This document shows, in pieces, positions 39,560 through 50,553 of a stretch of 64,000 bases of DNA (the first letter of the stretch is position 1; each line of letters begins with the position of its first letter). The position numbers and the translations under genes are program-made. The notes beneath the pieces were generated by a model that was not told the origin of the DNA, did no database searches, and saw only the letters and a list, made by a program, of their open reading frames with translations. Source of the DNA: Caprimulgus europaeus (Eukaryota > Chordata > Aves > Caprimulgiformes > Caprimulgidae); assembly GCA_907165065.1 (NCBI GenBank), contig OU015529.1:12220554-12284553 (forward strand), read 5' to 3'.

Positions 39560-40330
39560 CAGGCAGTGCTTCCGCGTTCTCTTGATTAAGGAAACAATTT
39601 GTACATGCTCTTTTCTAGGAATTTATTGCTGATTGCTGCTTCCCTTAATGTGTATGGAAAAGTGACTTCCACTCTTACTCAGCAGCAATTAAATGGCATG
39701 AAACATCAAACTGTAGAAAGTAAAAGGGAATGCTCAATTTGATAAAAAATCTATGACTTTTTGGCATAATTAAGAATGTCATGAGGCGTATTCACTCGTG
39801 TGTCGATTTTTTTTTTTAATTTTCAGAAGTATATTTTCATAAGCCCTTTGAGCTGCTCAGCATGCTGCGATTTTTGTTAATTTCCTCTTTACCAGGTTTA
39901 TCAGCCTTAATTATAGCTGAAAGCGATCTTTGTCTGAAGAAGATGAAAACCCTTTGTGAAAAAACATTGATACCGTTTGTTTCCAAACCCAGATATATTT
40001 CCTAATTAATTCCTTTTTATAATGGGTTGCATAATTAAGGAAAACACAGGGAAATATTCAAAGTAATAGTTTTCTTTGAACAAGCGTGTATTAAAAAGGA
40101 GAAAACTAAACCATTACTTTAATTAACCTGCTTCTGAAAGGCACTGTCAACATCAAACTGAGTGTTAGCCCTTCTGGGCCGTGCAATAATTTATATCTTA
40201 CTTGTCTGTTAATCTGTTTAGCCTAAAGACCTGACACCTCCAGGAACAAAACCTCTTATTTCAACAAGCTAAGCAGGGTCAGACTTAATTAATATTTCCC
40301 TTGGGTAAGAAAACTTAGTGAGAAATCCCA
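39560..40330. promoter_or_regulatory. TAATTA-rich block, possible conserved enhancer
   Basis: About 770 bases carry an unusual density of homeodomain-type core words: CAATTAAAT, CATAATTAAG twice, TTAATTATAG, CTAATTAATT, TTTAATTAAC and CTTAATTAAT. The 11-mer GCATAATTAAG recurs exactly at 39764-39774 and 40029-40039. Low-complexity runs are few. Long-range developmental enhancers in vertebrates often have this texture. There is no direct evidence of function or conservation in one sequence, and A+T-rich DNA makes such words by chance. Confidence 0.3.
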
Positions 40331-42239
40331 CATTTCAGTTTGTTCTGATACTTCTGTGATGCCTGTTTCATGACTGGCTATAATGATGTGGGCCAATGCC
40401 AACAGAGATCAGCAGCCTCCAGGGACACCTTTCCACACTTCCCCTGTAGCAGTCTTGGGTGTCACCAGTTTGGCTTCTTGATCTGACAGAAAACTAGAGG
40501 TGGAGAAACTAAGAAATAAATACAACACCCAAGTATGGCTGTGATTCACAGAGGTGACTTTGCAGTGACAGAGCTGGTCCCCTGCCATGTCACTCCTGGG
40601 TCCACTTCTGCTGATCCCTGGAACACTCTCCAGGCAGGAGATGGCATCCATTGTTTGGTCCCCGAGACTGATGTTTGGTAGCATTGTGGGACAGAGCAGG
40701 GAGGTGTGCTGATGTGCTGGTGGGATGACTGATCTTTTCTCTGTCGAGCTTCGATTAAATCCCAAGATCTCTCCTGTTTTGGACACCCTTGGATGGAATT
40801 GTTCCATTTATTTTAATTGTTTCAGATCTGCTGAGGCAATATTTGTGTACTTCAAGATTTGCTGCTGTCCACGGGGCATATGTTGTTTCAGGAGACAGAT
40901 ACTGTGGTCAAAGTAAGCTCAGGGATTTCAACCCTTGTTGAAATTTGCTTGAACTGAAGATCCCCCACCTGTTTCTAAGTTAGTCCCTTTCCAGCATGTG
41001 CTCTGAAAACACCAACTTGCTTCCCAAGGTTCCTTCAAGGCATAGCCACTTCTTACTGCAAAATGCCACAAGACTGATGAAAACACTGTCCAGCAAAAGA
41101 AGCTGCATGACTTTTACAGCTGAAATACAGCAACTGGGGACTCCTTCCTCCCTACTACCTTCCAACTACTCAAGAGGGCAGCAAGGGTATCTCTTGGGAG
41201 ACACCTTTTTGTCCTGGGTTGAGGGGGATCCTGCAGCTCCCTCAAGAGACAGCAAGGATAAGCCCTCAGCACCCACCGTTTACAAATGTGCTCAAAGTAC
41301 CATGAGCTTTTCTTCAATGCTGTATAAAGAATCTCCATGGAGCCTCCCAAAGAGCATCTGCAACTCCCTGTTTTTTGACTCTTTGACCTCTAAAGGTCAG
41401 AGTTGGTGCTTGATTTAATGCAATGTAATTGTACTTCCTCTATTACATTTATATCACAGAGGCAGTATTCCTGGGACAACTGCAACATACATTATCCAAG
41501 CTCTGCGAGTGACAGATAAGCCTGTTCTGCCTTTTGGATAATGTAGCACCCTCCTTTTGCACAAATGAGAAAAGGGAAAGGAATAGCACTGCATATTTTG
41601 TCTTGGCCTGTTGTATAAAACAGGGGTGCTTTCTGCCACACAAATGTAAAAGACTTTTAAAATGAAATAGAAGAGAAAACCTCACCAGCATCACCTTCTC
41701 CCTCTACAAAAGAATTTTTCCTTCCCCAAAAACCAGGACATGATTCCTGATGGATGACAAAATAAAGGAAGAGTTGAGAAGAGGTGACTTAAAGGTAGTC
41801 AACTTACTTGGAAGATTTTGTTATTGTAAGAATTTATGAACAATGGAAGGGAAATGAATGCACGGTTGCATTTAGATTTTGAATTCCCCATTGCTATGGT
41901 GACATTAAATTTTCAGGATGTTTTTGTGTATATAAAACACAACAGCTGTCCTATGGGAAGTATAATTACAATTAAAAAAAAGGAGAGAAAATAAGTTATG
42001 AGCTTACAATCAACCCTTGAGGGGGGGAGCCAATATCTGAGAGAAATGACAGAATCAAAGCTGCCTGAAATCTTTTAAGGCAGAGCTGAGCAAGCAGTTA
42101 GAGAGGTGAGGCCAGAGCAGAAGTTTCCAAAATTAAATGTTAAGAACTATATTAAGAAAAAATAGTAGCAGAAGTGGGTATGAATATCCAGAAAGAACAG
42201 AGAGGGATCTAGTGTTTGCCATCTAATTTGAAGTAAGAG
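40331..42239. other. Non-coding stretch, no gene seen
   Basis: No gene is recognised. The minus-strand 132-codon frame (40409-40807) and the plus-strand 140-codon frame (40996-41418) have no domain and overlap other frames. The portion from about 42000 onward may be the upstream, unrecognisable part of the CR1-like element that follows. Confidence 0.55.
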
Positions 42240-42480
42240 TGAGGGGCCAAAGACTGAGAGCCCAAGCTCCCCAGAGAGTGGTAGCTCAATTTAAAATGAG
42301 CAAGAGGAGCTGGTTCATCACAAAATTTGCAGTAGACCTGTGTAATTCATCTTCTGGGAATATTCTGGATGCAGACTTACGTGGGTTCGAAGGGAGGCTA
42401 GAGAAATATGTGTAAAAGAGAGCTTTTTGGACTTATTAATAGGCAGGCCACAGGAGGCTTAGGGGAAACGTCATATGTAA
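42240..42480 (+). mobile_element. Decayed CR1-type LINE, 3' region
   Basis: The run GGTTCATCACAAAATTTGCA, then CTGGGAATATTCTGGATGCA, ACGTGGGTTCGAAGGGAGG, GAGAAATATGTG and TATTAATAGGCAGGCCACAG follows the order of an old CR1 3' segment as I remember it (TTCACCC..., GTTGTGGATGC, GGGTTCAAAAAGG, GACAAATTCATGG, GGGCTATTAAACA). It is plus-strand, with no open frame. Subfamily and exact ends are uncertain; homology may begin before 42240. Confidence 0.55.
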
Positions 42481-43970
42481 TTGTGCAGTTTTACTTTTTC
42501 CTAAGGGCTTGTGTGCTAGATGGTGTTGGACAATATAGCCATGCCTATGTTTTTTTTGCTAAAGTTGGTTGACCTTTAACAGCATGAGAATAAGAAATTT
42601 GGGTTCATTGCCATTGTAGAGAAAAGAGCAAAGCCTGTTCAAATATCAGTCCTTCCCCATCTTCCCAGGTGTTAATAACATGGCTCATACTATCTCCATT
42701 TTTGAAACTTTAAAAAATGATAGAATCAGATAAAAAACCTTTTTCCTTTTTTTTTTCTTTTTTTTTTTTTCCCTTTAGTAAAATTGTTAACTTCTCTGAA
42801 AGGTCACCACTTAGATGTGAATAGCACAGTGCACAACAGATAATGTGCTTTTCTTAGGTAGTAGAACTGAAATAAAGGGTGGAAAGGGCTGCAGATAAGG
42901 CTGCAGGACAGGAGACAGATCATGGCTTTCAGTTGTCCATCACAGGCCCCAAATGGGATAAGGGACACAAATTGAGAATGAGGGTCTGAAATTCCCAAAT
43001 TAAGAGTCTGGCAGTGTCTGGATATCATTGTCCAAACAATGAGAGTCCTTCACAGTCCCAAACAGATCTACATGGAGGTATAGAAAAAACACTCAAATCA
43101 CCTGTCAGCATCACAAATACATTAGGATGATCTAGATAGCACACATCAAAGCCACAATAAAAGTTACTATGTTTTCTGAGCAACATTCACTCACTTTTGA
43201 GGGGAACTTTACCTGTCTCCAAAGATTTTGTGGCCATTTGGTATTTTCCCTCATTGTAGCTGCCATTTATCCAAGTTTAAGCTTGTCCATTTTCTCTGGA
43301 CTCGGACAACCCGAGCTAAAAGACAATCCACAGACCTCTAATCAAACACAAATCAGCAGCCGGCCTTTGAGAAGTGTCATTTATATCTTTGTTCCTGACG
43401 AGGGATGAGCCTCTCTGCACTATGGTCCATCTTCTCCAGCCAGCCCTACAGAGGCAGAACAAGCCAGTGACTACATGTCCTACTCTTGGACATCCAAGGA
43501 AAAGAGAGATGGACTTCAGCCAGTAGATTCCCGAGTGGCAGAGACTCCTGAGTGGCTCTGCAGATACCAACTCATGTCCATCCGACCTTGTTATTGGTGT
43601 GGTCCTTTACTCACAATGTCCAGGCATAAGATAGCCATTCTGGCTCTGCTGAGGACTCTGGTGAATGGCTACAACTTTAGGGAAAAGACTTTTATGAAGC
43701 CAGGATCCAGGCTTTTCATACTGACTGGCATTAGGGAGGATATTAATTTGTCTCCTCCCTCCCTTCTGACCTGTTTCTCTCACGCTAGGTTGTAAACACT
43801 TCTCAGCAGAGACTATACCTTGACTTTTTGTTTGTAGATCATCTAATTCAACAGGGCCCTCCTCTTGATGTATTCTTCCAAAGCAAGAAATAATAATGGT
43901 GATTTTGCTCTGGTATTTAATGAGGTGAAATCTTCCAATCCTTATTGCAACCTCTAACTGTGTAGAGTGT
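42481..43970. other. Non-coding stretch between two old CR1 pieces
   Basis: No gene is recognised. About 43300-43620 has more CpG than its surroundings (CTCGGACAACCCGAG, CAGCCGGCC, TGACGAGG), far short of a CpG island. A plus-strand 106-codon frame (43475-43795) lies here without domain features. The piece AGATCATCTAATTCAACAGG at 43837-43856 loosely matches an antisense CR1 3' end and may be a separate fragment. Confidence 0.5.
42739..42773 (+). repeat. T-rich pyrimidine tract
   Basis: T-rich tract broken by single C residues and followed by CTTTAG (AG at 42777-42778). It looks like a strong splice acceptor, but the downstream sequence opens with TAA in one frame and shows no exon-like frame. 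Confidence 0.85.
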
Positions 43971-44110
43971 AGGGCCAGGAGGGATGATTTTATTATCTAG
44001 CTTAACCACCCATAAAACACAGGATGCAGAATTTAATTCTCCATCACAGCACAAATAATAAATAGAATAGTCCAAGGCAAACTCTAATATCCAATTTTTA
44101 ATATCAACTA
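43971..44110 (-). mobile_element. Old CR1 LINE, 3' end
   Basis: On the plus strand the segment reads AGGGCCAGGAGGGATGATTT, then TTATCTAGCTTAACCACCCA, then TAAAACACAGGATGCAGAATT, with TCCAATTTTTAATATC near its end. This tracks a widespread sauropsid CR1 3' end in antisense (a GGGACCATTATGATCATCTAG then TCTGACC, ATAACACAGGCC, AGAATTTCACC type order, remembered). The element is on the minus strand with its 3' end at the left. It is strongly diverged and has no coding capacity. Confidence 0.6.
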
Positions 44111-44663
44111 CAATATGCACGTAGAGGGAGACATTAAAAAAACCCCTGTGTCTACCAATCTACAACCCCTATGGCAGTACTTACACATTTCTTATTGCTC
44201 ACTAACTTATTTACTGTGAAGGAACAAAGTTGATGCTGAGCTCTGAAGCATTTCTAATGAGAACCAATTTTGTCTCCTGCAGTTTCATAATGAGCCCCAC
44301 CTTTCTAGATCCCCCTGTGTTCCTCCTTCTTTCTACCTTTCCTTCTTTAATTTAAAAATAAAGTGAAAATATGCCCTTTCGATAAAGCAAAATTTCCTTT
44401 AAGTGCTGTTTAGTGCCCAGGTTAGTAGCTTGAAGCCAGCCCTCTGAATCACAGGCTAGATTGCTCTGACAGGACAGGAGAGAGTGTCTTGCTTAAAAAG
44501 AAAGAATGAAAAAAGATAATAGCAGGATTTTTTTTTTTAGGAGGAAAGAGGAAGACAAAGCTTTATGGAGAAACTCTATTAAAGTCATCAACTTTCCTTT
44601 GCTTAAGGTCAAAAACTATACAGTACCACTGGAATAATATAATTTTAGAAAATGTCTGTACAG

Positions 44664-44692
44664 CCTTTTTTCTTTTCTTTTTCTTTTTTATC
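44664..44692 (+). repeat. Pyrimidine tract (TTTTC words)
   Basis: C/T-only tract with TTTTC repeats. It is low complexity and no exon-like frame follows. Confidence 0.8.
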
Positions 44693-45365
44693 TTGTCATG
44701 TTTATGCCTGGGGTCTTTTTATTTGATCACTGTTCTGTTAATGACCTCAAATCAATGAATAAGCAACTATCTACAAAGTAAAACAACAAGTAAAAAGGTG
44801 GGGAGCAGAAGAAAATAGGTGGTGGGGACAAACCATGTGCCATAGGGAACCACACTGACTTAGCAGCGAGTCTTGAAGAGGAGAGGATGAAAGGCATCTC
44901 TTGGTAAGGGAGAGCTGGCAAAAACAAGACTTCTGGCAATAAAGTAAGGCACAAGGGGAGATGGCATGGGAGTTAGGCAGAAAAAGAAAATCTGTCCCTC
45001 CCTTCTCCTAACATATTGAATAGCTTCAGTTTGTCATTTGCTGCTGGCATATAATAAATGGAAACTGCTTCAGCCTACAGCTGGGCTTTGAAGCCAAGTG
45101 TCACATTTTGCCAATCAGGTCTGAAGAGACCTAGGTGTGATCAAGGTCTGAAAGCAGCCCACCATGGGTACAGTGAAGTATTTGAGCTCATCAGCTATAG
45201 GAATAATGAGCCAGAGAAAAGGAATTCACATGAAAAATAAGTTAGTCATTACACTTACTATAGTGATTTTAAACATTTCTTCCTGGTCTGTCATTCACCC
45301 CAACCTCCTAATCCTTGCATTCACATTGCTTTTCAGCATCTCCTCTGTAGCTCATGAAAACTCAT

Positions 45366-45425
45366 TTCATATCCCTTTCTCAGCTTTTCAGTCGGTAAAA
45401 TAGGAGGCAATGCTTATCTTGTTCA
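45366..45425 (+). mobile_element. Possible MIR-like relic
   Basis: TTTCTCAGCTTTTCAGTCGG followed by TAAAATAGGAGGCAATGCTT resembles the MIR core in sense (CCTCAGTTTCCTCATCTGTAA then AATGGGGATAAT). The match is confined to about 40 bases and the flanks do not continue it, so it is only suggestive. Confidence 0.3.
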
Positions 45426-46617
45426 GAAGCACACAGCTAAAATTAATAATTAACACCTTAAAAACCCTATGGAGTGTCTATGTCTGATTTATTTTTAATA
45501 AATAAGAATACAAAATGAATTAGACCTTGGTCCTGCAATAGTCTCACCTTTTAAGCAATTTCATATGGAATTTGTAGTATGCTACAGCAGTAGGACTGGA
45601 CACTTCATATTCTATATATGTGGATTTATATTTGCTTAAAAATGAAATAATTCTTTTTATGGCAAGTCTTGAGGGATTAAGCAATAGTACGCCTCCTTTT
45701 TGCTAGGTCTTACACAAACATGTCAAGGACTTTTTCTTGTTAGAGTTTATAATTTTGAACTTTGATGCCACTTCCAGCAATTTTAGAAGTACAGAAATAA
45801 GCATTCATTTAAAGACTTTCAATGCCATCATATTCAGTGAAACAACCGCAGGCTTAGCTTCCCACTATTTATATAATCACAGCCTAATTTTTGCTGTTAC
45901 ACCAGAAAAAGTGATAGTCTTTTTCAGGGGTGAGGGTAGAAAGACTTCAAAACCTTGCATGTAATGTGAAATTCAGAGGGAGATACAAATTTTCACCTGA
46001 CCTATACTGACACAGCTGCTGCGTGGTAACCTCTTGTCTCACCGTTATGTGTCTGGAAGGTTAAGTCTGTGCTTGCATCGCCCAGGGCCAGTTCCCACAA
46101 CCGGAGTCCCTTCTTCAGCTGTTTTGAGGTTCTTCACCTCTTGCTTCATAGCAGAGAAGTCACTTAAAAGTCACAGTAAATTGCTGTCCTTGCTGTCAAA
46201 AATGTGGGGGAACAGGAGGAGAAAAATTTCCCCAGACTGAGGGCTGGATTTGCTGCAAGTGAATTCAGTGCTTTGAGTAGCTTGGTGGTAGGCGGGAAAG
46301 AGGGCAGGAAAAGAAAGAGAAAAGAAATTGGTTCTTATTTTTTATAAGCACTTTGGCTGTAAAACAAACACCTGCACAGCCTGAATGGGGGAAGAAAAAA
46401 AGATGACTTGTTAATACAGAAGATTAAAACCATTTATTTCAAATCACTGGCATATGATGTAGTACTCACTATGGCTTCAGGTTTAACATAAATTACGAAG
46501 TGACCAAGGCATGACATAGTCAAGTCATTTAGGACTAGATTCTCAGGGATACTCAAACCTATGCAGCTCAGCCTCTGATCTTCCCCTTTCTGCCCTGGTA
46601 TTCTCTTTGTTTTTAAG

Positions 46618-46653
46618 ACTAAATTGAACTCTTGAACTAAATTGAACTTTTGA
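46618..46653. repeat. Tandem duplication, 18-base unit
   Basis: ACTAAATTGAACTCTTGA (46618-46635) is followed by ACTAAATTGAACTTTTGA (46636-46653), one mismatch. It is a simple slippage-type duplication. Confidence 0.95.
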
Positions 46654-47613
46654 ATAAATACACAAAAGTGTAAAATAGAGGAACCTATTGCTCTGCACGT
46701 GTATAGCAGTGAGAGCTTCCAGCTGCCTTTGCAGGTACTGAATGTTAATGTCTGGTGCCTGGGATATTGGTTCCTGACACCAGCTTGCTTGAGTGAAAAT
46801 AGAAACTTGCCTAGGCTGAAAGGCACTAAGTCCTGCTTTTCTATGATTTAATGGAAAATAGGCCCAAGCATAGATGAGAAGAAATTTTCCACTTGCCCTG
46901 GGAATAAAGTGGAGGCAAGAAGCTACCCTTATGCGTGCCAAACTCTCATTTTTCATAGGAAAAGATGGGCAAAAATGATAAAAGTTTAATTTTGGGGGGA
47001 AAGGGAGATGAAAGTATCCCTTTTAGCTTCAAGAGGTTGCACTGTAGTAGGCTGGGGACTACCCTCAAAAATGGACAGGAAAAGTTTCTAGGGTTAGATA
47101 TTAATGGAAAGGGAAGGTTATCTGTGGAACATCAGATCTTAATTTTCTAACACACTCCCATGATTTTCCCCTGTGCACTTTTGTAGACAGCACATCTCAA
47201 GACACTTTTCTGCCACCTCTATCTTTGTCTCGCAGTGCTAATCCCTGCCTCCCTTCAACACCCTTAACTTAATGCAATCTCTACATTTGGAAACTGTTTT
47301 CCTAGAAAGAACAGAAGGGAAACCCAGGGATGACAGTCTCCCAGAGTCCCTTGTCAAGGACTGTGCAAAGTCCTTGTAACTCCTTCTTTAAATAGATGCT
47401 GGCAAATTACAGCAGTGTCATTTGGTCTTCTGCTTAACAAGCTGCGTTCACCCTTTCTTACGGTCAGCTCTATTTTCCTAGGGTTTATCAGCTGTCGGAT
47501 AGCTGCCAAAAGGAGCAGATGAAATCTCAGCCCTCAGGGGAGATGTCATTCCCTCACCTCCCTCTAAACTCTCTCCCCGACTCAACTCCCCCATTTGGCC
47601 ACTCTTTATTTAT

Positions 47614-47640
47614 AAATCCAATTGGACTGAAATTGGATTT
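47614..47640. repeat. Perfect 10-base inverted repeat, 7-base loop
   Basis: AAATCCAATT (47614-47623) and AATTGGATTT (47631-47640) flank GGACTGA. It could form a short hairpin. It is not followed by a T run and has no known role. Confidence 0.85.
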
Positions 47641-48319
47641 GAGGAACTGGTCTTTTTCTGTGTGCTGTTTATGAATAAAGTATGGTGTGGGACTTTCAGT
47701 TTTAGATGCCTCTTGTTTTTTTCTGTCAGGTACACAGTGACTCAAAGCTGGATTTAAAAGGAAATGATCACTGATAAATCAATGCTGAGAGAAGTTGCAG
47801 TAGTTATGACTCTGTTGAGAAATGGTAATACAGGTGGGCTGGCATACACATGGTTAAAAAATATCAGCTTGCTTGAGAAACACATTATTATTTCATAAGC
47901 AGTTCTAGATATTGAGACTGAGGTAATTAATAGGCCAAGCAGAGTCTGCAGAGTCGAGTCTGACTGATGGCATATGCAGGATGCATCTAAAAGCTTCTTC
48001 AGCCCCTAAATCCCTCTCAGGATTAGGATGCTTTCCAGGGGTAGCTTTCCTATCTAGTATTTCTATAAATACTGGCTAATAAAATCTTCTACACCCCTGG
48101 AAGAGAGATTTTGTATCTTTAAATAAATTAAAAGAAGGATATTTAATATCTCAAACTATTCTTAAGCATCAAAATTCATAAGTGCCAGGAAATTAAGTAT
48201 TATTAATTTACATTAATTTGGACTGGTTTAGCTTGTATTCATAGATTGTTTAAAAACTGTAGAATCTACATTATTCTCTTCAGAATCTGAAAATCCTTTT
48301 TCTCACATTGGAGTAAAAT

Positions 48320-48355
48320 AGATTCTTGTAAATCAAAAGATTCTTGTAAATAAAA
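48320..48355. repeat. Tandem duplication, 18-base unit
   Basis: AGATTCTTGTAAATCAAA (48320-48337) is followed by AGATTCTTGTAAATAAAA (48338-48355), one mismatch. Its unit length equals that of the duplications at 27047 and 46618, but the sequences are unrelated. Confidence 0.95.
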
Positions 48356-48769
48356 ACAGCAAGGAATGAGGACATAGGTTGTGACATGACAGGGACAAGG
48401 TTAGAGGTAACTGGGGTATAGCCTCAAGTATAATAGAAATTTCAACTTAATTCTTTGCAAGATGCAAAATATGGAGGAAGGTTAGGGGTCCTGCAGAGAA
48501 TGAGCATGTAGGAAATGGGAATAATTACATCTGAGGTGGAAGCAAGAATTCAGAAAAACTCAAAATGACTGAGCTTTGGGACATCTGCCTCTCTCTCAGA
48601 GAAAAGACAGATTTTGGCACAGAAAATGCACTCAAGGACTTTTAAAGGAAGAGTATTTCCATGCCAAACAGGCAGCTACTGACACACATGGTGTCCAAAA
48701 GAGGGTGGGCAGGGAGATGGAAGGGAACAGGCAGCAAGGTTTTACTCTGACCTTGAAGTTATGGAGAGT

Positions 48770-49690
48770 GTTAGGGCAAATCTGAAGGAAAGAATAATTA
48801 AAAGATGTGCAGATCAGTGGGAAAATAATACAAAAAGGTAACTCAAGTTTACCAGAGATGGGTGTTGCATAGTAGTGGGATCTCTCTGTCCAACTTGATT
48901 TTTTTTTTGGGCCAAAAAGATACAATGGATCTAATCTACCTGGACAGCAGCAAAGTGTTGGGTTTAAGTCTCCATGGGACGTAAGTAGGCAAGCCAGAGA
49001 AGAGGAGGATGAACAGGGAATTTCAGGTGGATAAAGAAACGGATTAGATAAATTGTGCTGGAAGGGGAGCTTATTGCATTGGAGTGAAGTTTTTTCAAGG
49101 ATCATTCAGGGGACTGATCATATTTGATATTTTCCATAATGATCTTGGCATAAAGAGTGGGTCTGTGTTGGTGAAACACAGATGAAAGGCTTTGCTAGTA
49201 TGGAGGAAGCCTCAATTGTTATTTTGGAACAACCATGCTAGAATAATATAATGGGATGAAATGTAATTGCCCAGATTGCAAGGTCATGTGTACGGGGACT
49301 AAAAAAAGGCATTTCTTCTTTTGAAGGACCTGCTGGGGATGTAATCAGCCAGAAATGAGAGGGAAAGAGAAAGACCTGGCTGTTTTAATTGCAGGATCAC
49401 TGTAAGCCAGCAATGAGATGTGCCTATAAAAATGCAAATCAGGAAAGGTTTTTCCAAAACCTTTTCCAGAATTTTTTTGCGAGGATGAGCAGAGAACCCT
49501 ATAAGAACCATTACCTGGAGCATTCCAGATGCTAAGGAGGAGAGAGGAAATCAAACAAATGAGGTCTGCACAGGTGACCACAGGAACAGAGTTGATTTTA
49601 CAAGAGGAAAAAGAAGATTCTGCTGTGTTTAGCCTCAGAAAGTGAAGACGTGAGATGTGATTGACTGCAACCATGATATGAAAATCCCAC
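48770..49690 (+). pseudogene. Decayed CR1 reverse-transcriptase segment
   Basis: The plus strand follows, in order, many landmarks of the CR1 ORF2 reverse-transcriptase region as I remember it. They are GGAAAATAATACAAAAAGGT; ATCTACCTGGACAGCAGCAA; CTCCATGGGA; AGGTGGATAAAGAAACGG; TTCAAGGATCATTCAGGGGA; ATTTTCCATAATGATCTTGG (the FINDLG block); AAGGTCATGTGTACGGGGAC; AAGACCTGGCTGTTTTAATTG; TGTTTAGCCTCAG near 49628; and GTGATTGACTGC near 49660. Stops and frameshifts break every frame, so nothing is made from it. The 3' untranslated region and terminal repeat are missing or unrecognisable. It is clearly older than the CR1 at 61836. Minus-strand frames of 157 and 120 codons here (48632-49105, 49345-49707) are antisense shadows. 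Homology may start somewhat before 48770. Confidence 0.75.
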
Positions 49691-50331
49691 TTACATGGGC
49701 ACTTCAAGTAATTTCCTACAAAATAAAATCACTGCAGTGAAGAGAATTGTCATATAAACAGATGTTGTTGCCCAAGACAAGTGAACAATGAGGCATATAT
49801 GTTAGACTAAGATGTAGCCAGTGCCTGGTACCTAGCCATGAGAAAAGTGATAATGAACAAGGGAAGTATCTGCTGCCTTTCCTTCAGGTAACGCAATCAC
49901 GATTACAAGAATAACCCGTTGGGTGTTTTTGTGTGAAATGCAACAGAAGAAAAGAGCTGTGTATGTGGTTTCAGATCCATGGGAGAAATATTTTCTGGGA
50001 GTTTTAGATCTGTCTCTTCTCACAGAAGTCTGATTCTTGGAAAAATTTCAAAACAAGACAGTAAAAAGCTTACCAGAATCAATACATCCTTGTCCTCAGA
50101 GGGCTGTGTTCAATCTCTGGTTAAATATTATAAAACAGAGTATGTCTGGTCCTATTTTAATGCACAAATCACAGCCTAACTGCAGTTCTGGAACTGCAGC
50201 TGATGCCACCACTTTGTATCTGGGAAGCCGCATAAAAGGTAAAGTCAGATCCAGCAAATCATAACTCAAAACCAAATCTTATTCCCTGCTTGTTCCCAGG
50301 CCTGTTTGTGAAGCAGACAGGTTTCCAGGTC
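49691..50331. other. Spacer between two CR1 copies
   Basis: No gene is recognised in the 640 bases between an old plus-strand CR1 and a younger minus-strand one. Overlapping plus-strand frames of 66 and 75 codons have no domain features. Confidence 0.55.
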
Positions 50332-50553
50332 TCATAGAATCACAGAATCATAGTGGAAAGGTTGGAAAAGACCTTTAACATCATTGAGTCCAACCATTAA
50401 CCTATTACTACCAATCCCATCTCTAAACTATGTCCCTAAGCACCTCATCTACCTGTCTTTTAAATACCGCCAGGGATGGTGACTCTGCCACTTCCCTGGG
50501 CAGCCTGTTCCAACGTTTAATTACCCTTTCTGTGAAGAAAAATAAATTCTTCA
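50332..50553 (-). mobile_element. CR1 LINE, 3' fragment
   Basis: The plus strand opens with TCATAGAATCACAGAATCAT, the complement of the CR1 terminal repeat. It continues GGTTGGAAAAGACCTTTAAC, CATTGAGTCCAACCATTAAC, GCCAGGGATGGTGACTCTGC, CACTTCCCTGGGCAGCCTGT and TTCTGTGAAGAAAAA-like sequence. All of these are standard for an avian CR1 3' untranslated region in antisense. The copy is on the minus strand, 5'-truncated at about 220 bases, and moderately well preserved. Its 3' sequence type is shared with the fragment at 14806-14926. Confidence 0.95.

Larger units (their letters stand above)
44111..48769. other. Non-coding stretch with short repeats
   Basis: No gene is recognised in these 4.7 kb. 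They hold a pyrimidine tract (44664-44692), a possible MIR piece (45366-45425), 18-base tandem duplications at 46618-46653 and 48320-48355, and a 10-base inverted repeat at 47614-47640. The minus-strand frames of 130 and 137 codons (46434-46956) overlap each other in different phases and match nothing I know. The 47400-47540 part has few low-complexity runs and several CpG, which might reflect a conserved element. Confidence 0.55.

Noticed and set aside
42384-42394. GGGTTCGAAGG, B-box-like
   Set aside because: It is part of the old CR1-type 3' region, with no tRNA structure around it.
48632-49105. 157-codon minus-strand open frame
   Set aside because: It overlaps the plus-strand decayed CR1 reverse-transcriptase segment for most of its length, so it is an antisense shadow.
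49345-49707. 120-codon minus-strand open frame
   Set aside because: Antisense of the same decayed CR1 copy.
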